Shown piece by piece: positions 57,801 through 64,000 of a stretch of 64,000 bases of DNA. Every line of letters starts with the position of its first letter. Within the stretch, counting starts at the first letter, position 1. The notes under the pieces are model-generated. The model was not told the DNA's origin, made no database searches, and worked only from the letters and a program-made list of their open reading frames with translations. The stretch comes from Flavobacterium nitrogenifigens (GTDB lineage: Bacteria > Bacteroidota > Bacteroidia > Flavobacteriales > Flavobacteriaceae). The stretch covers positions 23,542 to 87,541 of the forward strand of contig NZ_QJRI01000160.1 of assembly GCF_003254565.1 (NCBI RefSeq), written 5' to 3'. Position numbers and translations under genes: made by a program.

Positions 57801-57880
57801 TTATTTTGTGCAAGGATTTTAGCAGGTAACAAAGTTAATACTGCAAAACATAGCACTATTTTAAGCTGTATAAATTTCAT
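54857..57880 (-). CDS. xusC: SusC-like transporter, second pair of the XUS operon (XusC), atypical plug start
   Basis: A 1007-residue transporter with signal peptide (ending KILAQ) and carboxypeptidase-D-like domain (about 30-100). It lacks the usual LNEVVVxGYG segment; instead it has DQVQIAFKKEDAQNLMGGVS and KNYTTYSLDGVQALVGGYNG before the plug (LVLVDGFPRPANS, LKGASAVALYGSRAAKGV). The barrel ends YFNLGLKALF. This plug variant occurs in a distinct branch of SusC proteins and separates it from the first SusC of the operon. It lies 40 nt after the first susD. Confidence 0.92.
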   Translation of the reverse strand: MKFIQLKIVLCFAVLTLLPAKILAQNNQKINLTGIIIGAEGKPLENATLVSSSDNVSVTTDATGSYSITVTPDADLVVQAPGYQSLLVKASTGIDDLSLNRIAADQVQIAFKKEDAQNLMGGVSYINVPQIIDKNYTTYSLDGVQALVGGYNGSIWGMGGDLVLVDGFPRPANSILTTEIDQITFLKGASAVALYGSRAAKGVIYITTKKGKIQKQQITSRLDNGVFIPKSLPKYLGSAEYMQYYNQARVNDGLDPLYSDETIYNFASGKNPYRYPNVNYYAPEYIKKFYFNYDANVEITGGNKVARYFTNVNFLSQQDPLQDFGEAAHNNMNRFNIRGNVDLSINDRISATIGANAIYSNTRGVNTDYWQNAATLRPHLFSPLLPISMIEPNDKATLALANSSNYIIDNQYLLGGTQLNPTNPFAAIYAGGYNTFTSRQFQFNTGVDVKLGDLLEGLSFHTDFAVDYATSYTQSYNNSYATYEATWNTYAGFDQITSLTKYGKDAKSGVQNISNSAFDQTVAFSGQFNYVKKIKEQHNVSAMLTASGFQQSRSEVYHKTSNANLGLNLGYNFNQKYFAEFNGVYVHSAKFAEGNRGAFSPTMSVGWKLSEEEFMKSVSVIDYLKLTASGGVLNTDLDVNSYYLYQSIYTQTDGAWFSWRDGALNRSTDSRRGENLDLTFAKRKEISFGLEGSFFEKLITLNSNFFINKFEGNVIQAASLYPIYYTTGWPNTSFIPYINYNDDKRTGFDFDLRFNKKVGTVDLALGFTGTYLNTEASKRAELYEDSYQNRQGKPLDALWGLKNDGFFRDAIDIQNSPSQTFGQVKPGDIKYKDQNGDGIIDVKDEVYLGKAGWNGAPFTYGVNFTAKWNNFTFFTIVTGQTGAYGMKNNSYYWIDGEDKYSVNVRNSWTEETKDTATFPRLTSLNSDNNYRSSDFWIYSTNRIDLSKVQITYDFPKKALSQTFFNGLSVYALGANLATIAKEREYMELNIGSAPQTRYFNLGLKALF

Positions 57881-57920
57881 TATTCTATATTTTTTTTAGT
57901 TTATTAAAATAGTCTATGAA

Positions 57921-59810
57921 CTACCATCCTGGATTCTGTGAAAACTCCATATACATATTTACGTCTGCATTTTTTAATGGCAGCCAATAATGTTTTTCAG
58001 AAAATTTTCGCTCCAATATTACCACCTCGCGAATATTAAGCACTTTATTCTGGCTTGGATTATCTACATCTAATGGACCTGCTCTATCAAATTCAATTGA
58101 CTTTTTCAAAGTATACGGACTATCAATTAAAAGCATCCAGCGGCGCAAGTCGTTAAAACGGTGTCCTTCAAAACTCAATTCAACTGCGCGTTCACGTCTT
58201 ACTTCTCCAATAAACGCATCTAAACCACCTGTAAATACAGCTGCAACATGGCCAACGCCAGCTCTGTCGCGGATCACATTTATAGCATCAACAGCTGTTT
58301 TTGAAAATTGCGGATCTTTTCCTGCTGCACCGCCGTAACCTACCGCGGCTGCTTCTGCATACATGATATAGATGTCTGACAGACGCATCCATGGAAGGTG
58401 GATATTAAGATTGTTTCCGTACCCAAAACCATCATCAAATTTATTGGCTGTTCTTGGAATGAATTTATACAGCAAATATCCTGTTCTGCTGCCTGAGCTT
58501 ATATTTCTATAGCTTCCATCAGTATAAAGATTGGCATATCTGTTTTGCTCTTCGTTTGCAGGCATAGATCCTGTAACACATTTTACGCCATCAAATACAA
58601 TATCATTATAAAAACGCGGGTCTCTTCCTTTCCAAGGATATTGCGGATCATATCCAGATTCTGGATCAGCTTTCGCAATATCTTTAATCGGCATTCCATT
58701 TGCCATTCCGTAATTGTCAACATAATTTGCTGTTGGCAAAAACTTCACATCACCGTCACAAATTTGAGGAGCTGGCTGATATTGTTTTGAAGTTCCCCAA
58801 TTCGATCCGTTTGCACCAAAATAAGGTCCTCTAAAAATCGCTTCTGTTGATCCAGGCATTCTCCAGTTACCTCCTGTTGTATAAAAATTATCACTGTATT
58901 TGCTGAATGGAACCAATTTATACTGAGATGCGCCGCTTTCTGTTATAGTCAAAAGTTCAGCAAAAGCTTTTGCCGCTTTTTTACAGTATTCGGCATCATA
59001 ACCAGCATTACCGGTAGACACCTTATTCATTAACGGACTTCCTGCCCATAGATAATTTTTTCCTAAATATCCAAGAGCCATTATTTTATTAATGCGCAGA
59101 TCATTTTTTCCTAAAGTTCTTTTTCCAATGGCAGTATCATCCCAATTCACCGGCAGTAAATCGGCAGCTTCTCTAAAATCGCTTCCTGCTTTATCTGCAC
59201 ATTCCTGATAGGTAAGTCTTGGCAATTTTAAGGGCTTATCACTAGGAAGCACTTGATCAATATAGGGAAGCCCTCCAAAATACTGCATGAATTGAAAGTG
59301 AAACCAGCCTCTAAAAAATAAAAGCTGTCCTTTTATCATTTTCTTTTCTTCCTCTGTATATTCGGTCATTTTATCAATGTTGGCCAGTCCTATATTAGCT
59401 TTACGTATTCCTGCCCATCCTAATGTCCACAAATCTTTAGCAAAACGGTCGCTATTTGTGCTCACATTTCTTCTGTTCATCCAGCCTGCCTGCCATCCGT
59501 CAAATTCAGTCTGCCATCCCCAGAAATCTCCTTTATCAATTTTGCATACAAAATGAAAATCACGAGCTGTAGACTGAATTTCATCTTCTCCCCAATTCCA
59601 TGAATTTGTCCAATAGGCATTTGTAAAATCAGGAATGCAATGGTACAATTCTTCTGTAAAGCCTTGAAAATTTTCAAAATTTTTGAATGCCTCTTCTGAC
59701 GAAATATCAGAATCTGATGATTTTTCAAGATAATCCTCACAGGATCCCGAAATTAAAAGCGCACTTAAAACAATGCTGTACTTTACTATAGTGTTTATAT
59801 ATTTTTTCAT
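57921..59810 (-). CDS. xusB: SusD-like lipoprotein, first pair of the XUS operon (XusB)
   Basis: A 629-residue lipoprotein (lipobox ISGSC, Cys24), long for SusD. It shows EDYLEKSSDSDISSEEAF, FFRGWFHFQFMQYFGGLPYID and RRERAVELSFEGHRFNDLRRW, all SusD landmarks, and ends MEFSQNPGW. It starts 10 nt after the first susC. In the XUS arrangement this is XusB, which binds xylan fragments and caps XusA. Confidence 0.92.
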   Translation of the reverse strand: MKKYINTIVKYSIVLSALLISGSCEDYLEKSSDSDISSEEAFKNFENFQGFTEELYHCIPDFTNAYWTNSWNWGEDEIQSTARDFHFVCKIDKGDFWGWQTEFDGWQAGWMNRRNVSTNSDRFAKDLWTLGWAGIRKANIGLANIDKMTEYTEEEKKMIKGQLLFFRGWFHFQFMQYFGGLPYIDQVLPSDKPLKLPRLTYQECADKAGSDFREAADLLPVNWDDTAIGKRTLGKNDLRINKIMALGYLGKNYLWAGSPLMNKVSTGNAGYDAEYCKKAAKAFAELLTITESGASQYKLVPFSKYSDNFYTTGGNWRMPGSTEAIFRGPYFGANGSNWGTSKQYQPAPQICDGDVKFLPTANYVDNYGMANGMPIKDIAKADPESGYDPQYPWKGRDPRFYNDIVFDGVKCVTGSMPANEEQNRYANLYTDGSYRNISSGSRTGYLLYKFIPRTANKFDDGFGYGNNLNIHLPWMRLSDIYIMYAEAAAVGYGGAAGKDPQFSKTAVDAINVIRDRAGVGHVAAVFTGGLDAFIGEVRRERAVELSFEGHRFNDLRRWMLLIDSPYTLKKSIEFDRAGPLDVDNPSQNKVLNIREVVILERKFSEKHYWLPLKNADVNMYMEFSQNPGW

Positions 59811-59820
59811 AATTCTCAGT

Positions 59821-62800
59821 TTAAAATATAATATTGGCTCCCAGATTAAATCGCTTTACAGTTGGATACGCTCCTTGTGACGCCCACCCTGTTCCTGCAA
59901 AATTAGATTCTCTATCATCTGGCATTTTTGACCATAGATATAAGTTGTTTCCGTTGATATATACTCGAATGCTTTGCAGACCTGCAGATTTTACCCATTT
60001 TGATTTCCCGTCAAATGTATAGGCAATCTCAGCGTTCTTTAGACGCAAGTATGAGGCATCGTACATGTATCTGCTTCCATTATTAAAACTGCTTGCAGTA
60101 GATAGCCAGCGAGGCATTGGAGAATCGGCATTTGTATTATCAGCTGACCAATAAGATCCTTGATCGTAAACCACGTGATTCTGTTCAGACAGACTGGTTA
60201 AAACGACTTGTCTGGTAACATTGCTTACACCGTAAAACTGAACAAATGCACTGAAACCTTTCCAGTTTACTCCAAAAGTAGTGTTGTACGTATTTTGCGG
60301 TGTCCCAGAATATCCGAACGGAATATTATCCTTCGCATCTATAACACCATCTGCATTAAAGTCCAGGATATTATAATTGCCTGGTAATTTTTGTCCATCA
60401 TTTGTGCTATGAATAGTGCTAGCGTATAATTCATCCCATGTATTGTAGAAGCCATTGCTAACATACGAGTAACTCTGTCCAATTGCTTTTCCTTCTCCTT
60501 TTTGGTAATCTGGCAGCAACTCAGGATTATCGGCACTTATGATTTTGTTCTTGGCATGCGTAATGCTGGTGTTCAGCCAAAGATTCAGGCCACTCCCAAA
60601 AGTATAATTAAATTTAAGCTCAAGCTCATAACCTCTATTCTGAACCTGTCCAAGGTTGGCGACAGGAGCTACTGCACCATAATAAGAAGGTATTGCTCTT
60701 CTAAGGCCGTCCAATAAGATATCTCTACGGTCTTCACTATACCAATCAAAAGTTCCTGAAACCAATCCTTTGAAAAAACCAAAGTCAACCCCAATATCAC
60801 TCTTTTTAGCTACTTCCCAATGAACATCAGGATTACCTACAGAAGCTTCCTTGTACCAAGTGTACGGGCTCTGTTCTGCAGCTTCGCCTGTCACTCCCAT
60901 CAGCGCATTGCCTCCATAAGCCCACTGGGACATATACAGCCATCTTCCATTAACGTTGTCATCACCAATCTCTCCATAAGTGGCACGCAATTTTAACAAA
61001 TCCAAAAATGATGCTGTTCCTTTCATGAAATTTTCTTTGGTAACGATCCAGCTTACCCCACCAGAAGAGAAAAATGCAAAACGGTTTTCTTTATCAAATT
61101 TCTCCGATCCATTGTAGGCTCCATTATATTCGATAAAATATTTGTCGGCGTAGTTATAAGTGGTACGGAAAACCCAATCTTCTCTGAAGTGCGGAATTTC
61201 ACTTCCTGTCGCAGTCTGATATCTGTTAAAAAGCCCCAAAGCACCAATATCATGTTTCTGGGCAATTTTGGTATGATAATTTAACTGAAGCTGATAGAAA
61301 AGGTTACGAACTGAAGCCCCATCATTTACAGTACCTGCACTAGGCGACCACTTAACCCCTTCTTGAAAATCAAATCGGTTATTAAAGTCAAAACTATTTT
61401 TGTAAAGCACCAATCCAGTGTTTGGATCTATCCATTTCTGCTGTACATCATTATATAAATCATTTACCCCTCTGTTATTCTCCACAAAAGTATTATCAAG
61501 AGCGATCATTCCTTTAAAACTAAGCCCTTTAACTACTTTGTCTAAGTTTTGCTCCAGCGTAAAATCGGTATTTAACTTTGTATTGGTTACATACTGCACC
61601 CCGCTTATCGCTAAATTCAGCACAGAGTTAGAAGCTTTACCTTGATTAGGCGCGTAATACCCCCAAGAACCGTCAGCATAGAAAGGCAGGAACACATCTG
61701 GAGCTGTCGAATAAGCCGCATCCCACATTGGATACTCGCTTCCTGAAGCTCCCCAAGGGCTTTTCTTAACACCATGAGAACCCGCAAGTCCAACTTTAAA
61801 AACAGTGCTTGGCGTAATCTGAAAATCTAAATTGCTTCTAACATTTAAACGGTTATAACCGTATCCCGCATCATATCCTCTATTATTGTTGTATTTTTTA
61901 AAAAGATCTCCTTCACTTACAAAATCGGCACTGGCAAAATACTTCACATATTTGGTTCCTCCGCTTACATTTAAACTTGCATTGTAAGACATTGCATAAT
62001 CTTTAAAAAGCGTTTTCTGCCAGTCAACATTCGGATAACGTTCAGCTTCAGCAGTATTGGCGGGATATCTGTATTTATCAATTATAGCCTGTGGCAGATA
62101 ATCGTTCCAGCTTGAAGGGCTCAACGCCAATTCGTATTCAATAGCCCTGTTTTTAACCATAAGCGCATCGTAAGCATCCAGTTTGGCAGGAAGTTCTGAA
62201 GGCACTTTTACCGTAGTATTGACAGTGGTTCTGATTAGCGCAGCACCAGAACGGCCTCGTTTGGTGGTTATAAGAATTACGCCATTAGCCCCTCTTACTC
62301 CGTAAACTGCAGTAGCAGAAGCATCCTTTAAAACCGAAACAGATTCTACAGAAGTGATTTCGACACTATTCATTGATCTTTCTACCCCATCTACTAAAAT
62401 AAGCGGCTGTGCATTGTTCCAAGTACTGGCTCCACGAATAAAAAGCTGCGGATCTTCTTCACCCGGCATACCAGTACTGGCAGAAGTGATTAATCCTGGC
62501 ACATTCCCCGTCAAGGCAGCACCAATACTGTTAACCCCCCCTGCACGTTCTAGCGTTTTACCAGAAACCTGTGCAATGGAGGCAACCAAACTTGCTTTTT
62601 TCTGTTTTCCGTATCCCACAATAATCACTTCTCCCAAATCGGTCTGATCTTGCTTCATTTCTGCATTAATTTCAGACTTACCTTCTACGGCTATCTCCAA
62701 CGGTTTAAACCCTACGCTTGTAAAAACTAAAATCGATTTTGACGACGGAACTTTTATAACGTATTTACCATCTATGTCAGTAACAGCAATCGCATTCGGC

Positions 62801-63021
62801 ACATTTTTTACGGCAACATTTACCCCTGGAATTCCCAAATGGTCATTGGCAGAGGTTACACGTCCTGTTATTATAATTTCTTGATTAGTCTGGAATACTG
62901 CTTTTTCCAAAGGTTTCGCCTTCTCAGCAGCCTGCAATGCACCTGTAAACAAAAACTGAAACAAAACTCCTAAAGGCAGATACTTCATGCCAATAAAAAT
63001 TTCACGTAATTTTATTCTCAT
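59821..63021 (-). CDS. xusA: SusC-like transporter, first gene of the XUS operon (XusA)
   Basis: A 1066-residue transporter. The N-terminus has a hydrophobic export signal (ending GALQAA; Met12 is another possible start), a carboxypeptidase-D-like domain (about 50-122), a TonB-box-like LGEVIIVGYG (about 129-137), a plug (QPLILVDGVERS, LKDASATAVYG) and a barrel ending FNLGANIIF. It heads an operon of tandem SusCD pairs, XusE and GH10, the order known from Prevotella and Bacteroides xylan utilization. A consensus promoter lies 257 nt upstream with an operator-like site over its -33 element. Confidence 0.94.
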   Translation of the reverse strand: MRIKLREIFIGMKYLPLGVLFQFLFTGALQAAEKAKPLEKAVFQTNQEIIITGRVTSANDHLGIPGVNVAVKNVPNAIAVTDIDGKYVIKVPSSKSILVFTSVGFKPLEIAVEGKSEINAEMKQDQTDLGEVIIVGYGKQKKASLVASIAQVSGKTLERAGGVNSIGAALTGNVPGLITSASTGMPGEEDPQLFIRGASTWNNAQPLILVDGVERSMNSVEITSVESVSVLKDASATAVYGVRGANGVILITTKRGRSGAALIRTTVNTTVKVPSELPAKLDAYDALMVKNRAIEYELALSPSSWNDYLPQAIIDKYRYPANTAEAERYPNVDWQKTLFKDYAMSYNASLNVSGGTKYVKYFASADFVSEGDLFKKYNNNRGYDAGYGYNRLNVRSNLDFQITPSTVFKVGLAGSHGVKKSPWGASGSEYPMWDAAYSTAPDVFLPFYADGSWGYYAPNQGKASNSVLNLAISGVQYVTNTKLNTDFTLEQNLDKVVKGLSFKGMIALDNTFVENNRGVNDLYNDVQQKWIDPNTGLVLYKNSFDFNNRFDFQEGVKWSPSAGTVNDGASVRNLFYQLQLNYHTKIAQKHDIGALGLFNRYQTATGSEIPHFREDWVFRTTYNYADKYFIEYNGAYNGSEKFDKENRFAFFSSGGVSWIVTKENFMKGTASFLDLLKLRATYGEIGDDNVNGRWLYMSQWAYGGNALMGVTGEAAEQSPYTWYKEASVGNPDVHWEVAKKSDIGVDFGFFKGLVSGTFDWYSEDRRDILLDGLRRAIPSYYGAVAPVANLGQVQNRGYELELKFNYTFGSGLNLWLNTSITHAKNKIISADNPELLPDYQKGEGKAIGQSYSYVSNGFYNTWDELYASTIHSTNDGQKLPGNYNILDFNADGVIDAKDNIPFGYSGTPQNTYNTTFGVNWKGFSAFVQFYGVSNVTRQVVLTSLSEQNHVVYDQGSYWSADNTNADSPMPRWLSTASSFNNGSRYMYDASYLRLKNAEIAYTFDGKSKWVKSAGLQSIRVYINGNNLYLWSKMPDDRESNFAGTGWASQGAYPTVKRFNLGANIIF

Positions 63022-63277
63022 ATTAATTAAGATGTTTGAACTAATTATTTATTTATCTCTTCTCAAATTGATAAGCAGTAGGAATACAAGGAAAAACTTA
63101 TCCTGTCGAACCATAGATAGCTGCTTATAATCATCATTGCTTCATGTCGAATTGTGAGTCATTATTTTGTGGTTTAAAAGGTTGGTTAGTAAGGTTTTTA
63201 TAGTTCATCTGACTCCATTATTTGATGAATGAAATCTTCGGTTTGTTTTTGAGAAATGAATGTGAATTTTATGTTAA

Positions 63278-63307
63278 CAAAAATATAGAAAAAAATGAAT
63301 TACACAA
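63278..63307 (-). promoter_or_regulatory. Promoter of the XUS operon
   Basis: On the minus strand TTG (63307-63305) is followed by exactly 19 nt and TATTTTTG (63285-63278), a full match to the Bacteroidota consensus TTG-N19-TAnnTTTG. The start of transcription would be near 63270, leaving a leader of about 250 nt. Confidence 0.8.
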
Positions 63308-63315
63308 CCGATTGT
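63304..63315. promoter_or_regulatory. LacI-like operator site E, overlapping the xusA -33 element
   Basis: ACAACCGATTGT, the exact reverse complement of sites B and D, contains the TTG of the xusA promoter. The placement is the same as site C on the other xylan susC promoter. Confidence 0.68.
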
Positions 63316-63603
63316 TTGAAATTATACTGATTATTCCGTAAAAAAACACATAAATAATAATGTATTAAATACTTTTTAACGTAATTTATTGATTATTTAA
63401 TATTTTAAAAACAATTTCAACTAGAAACAATATTGGTTTTTCAACTAATCCTCAAAATTATTAACAATTGTATATTTTACACTTAACAGCATAAACGGTT
63501 CTACATTGTAAGCATATTACCACATTATATTCATAAAATCAGCACATTAGCCCCAAATTGAAGCGTAATAGATTCAATAGGAAGTAAATTTAGAAGCAAA
63601 AAA

Positions 63604-63615
63604 ACAACCGATTGT
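63604..63615. promoter_or_regulatory. LacI-like operator site F, auxiliary
   Basis: ACAACCGATTGT, identical to site E and exactly 300 bp from it. No promoter box is recognisable at the matching distance, so it is read as an auxiliary site for looping. Confidence 0.6.
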
Positions 63616-63655
63616 AATAATTACAGCACGTCAAAAAAACATGGATGTTATTTGG

Positions 63656-63689
63656 AAAGAAAAAGCCAGCTTAACCAATAAGCTGGCTT
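63656..63689 (-). terminator. Intrinsic terminator of the right-edge GH97 gene
   Basis: AAGCCAGCTTA (63663-63673) and TAAGCTGGCTT (63679-63689) form an 11-bp perfect stem with a 5-nt loop, followed on the minus strand by TTTTTCTTT. It begins 27 nt after the GH97 stop, so the GH97 gene and the XUS operon are separate transcription units. Confidence 0.9.
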
Positions 63690-63715
63690 ATATAAGAATG
63701 GATCAGTAAAACGTT

Positions 63716-64000
63716 TTAATCTGTTATTACTATACCTCCATTTTTAGGTATTTTTATTTCAACTTCTTTGTTTTTGCCTACTATCAATTTACTTACTTTT
63801 CCGTTTAACTGATCGTCATCTGCGTAGTAATTTACCGTCATTCCAGAATTAAGCATTTCTAGTTTTAACTTTATCTTTAACAGCTTATTTTCAGCATTAA
63901 TTCCCGCGATATACCACTTTGCCCCTTTTCTTCTGGCCAGCACAGCATATTTGCCTGGGTAGCCTTCCAGAAAGCGGACCTCATCCCAGACCGTTGGCAC
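63716..64000 (-). CDS. GH97 family glycoside hydrolase, C-terminal part (cut by window edge)
   Basis: The frame is open to position 64000 and ends at 63716, giving the last 94 residues of a longer protein. PTVWDEVRFLEGYPGKYAVLARRKGAKWYIAG is the junction and C-terminal beta-domain of GH97 enzymes (compare PTTWDET-like and ARRKGxxWYxG segments in SusB-type proteins), and it ends IPKNGGIVITD. The catalytic barrel is outside the window, so retaining alpha-galactosidase and inverting alpha-glucosidase types cannot be told apart. It has its own terminator and is a separate gene from the GH97 at the left edge. Confidence 0.82.
   Translation of the reverse strand: MPTVWDEVRFLEGYPGKYAVLARRKGAKWYIAGINAENKLLKIKLKLEMLNSGMTVNYYADDDQLNGKVSKLIVGKNKEVEIKIPKNGGIVITD

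Larger units (their letters stand above)
63022..63715. other. 694-nt control region upstream of the XUS operon
   Basis: It holds the xusA promoter (63278-63307), operator-like sites at 63304-63315 and 63604-63615, and the terminator of the upstream GH97 gene (63656-63689). No gene-like frame is seen. The 256-nt leader between promoter and xusA (63022-63277) is long, and I recognise no riboswitch or clear hairpin in it. Confidence 0.6.

Overview
The window looks like a chromosomal stretch of a plant-polysaccharide-degrading Flavobacterium or close relative in Bacteroidota. The evidence is low GC, five SusC/SusD pairs, C-terminal type IX secretion (T9SS) sorting domains, many lipoproteins, a hybrid two-component sensor and Bacteroidota-type promoters (TTG, about 19 bp, TAnnTTTG). 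Almost every gene belongs to a polysaccharide utilization locus (PUL) for plant hemicellulose.

Region 1 (1-18527, minus strand) is a xyloglucan PUL. In transcription order it holds SusC, SusD, a surface glycan-binding lipoprotein, BACON-GH5, GH74 xyloglucanase with a T9SS signal, GH29 fucosidase, two GH2 enzymes and the start of a GH97 gene cut by the left edge. Surface endo-enzymes would cut the backbone, SusCD would import oligosaccharides, and periplasmic exo-enzymes would remove fucose and galactose. No alpha-xylosidase is present, so the locus probably continues to the left. Several intercistronic gaps hold stem-loops.

Region 2 (18933-38346) starts with a MarR regulator gene and a small membrane-protein gene, each broken by one frameshift. 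Next come a GH3 beta-glucosidase, a complete hybrid two-component system (HTCS) and a plus-strand SusC-SusD-glycan-binding protein-GH10 operon. Facing them are GH16, an SMP-30-like beta-propeller and a TlpA-like thioredoxin. The promoter regions of GH3, susC and GH16 share the same layout: two adjacent 21-bp units with consensus GCnnCAnnTGTnGCA, a 15-bp gap, then TACnTTT. This looks like the operator of the local HTCS and defines a regulon.

Region 3 (39159-49699) is a xylan PUL: SusC, SusD, GH43, GH8 and a CE1 feruloyl esterase on the minus strand, plus a plus-strand T9SS-secreted GH5. A 33-unit pentanucleotide array lies between susD and GH43.

Region 4 (50302-63021, minus) has the layout of the xylan utilization system (XUS): tandem SusC/SusD, SusC/SusD, a XusE-like lipoprotein and a GH10 xylanase with an inserted carbohydrate-binding module. 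It is closed by a perfect-palindrome terminator. The right edge cuts a second GH97 gene that has its own terminator.

A 12-bp near-palindrome (ACAATCGGTTGT, or ACAACCGATTGT) and close variants occur six times. All six lie in intergenic regions serving the xylan genes of Regions 3 and 4, and two overlap the -33 element of recognisable susC promoters. They resemble LacI-family operators, but no LacI-type gene is in the window.
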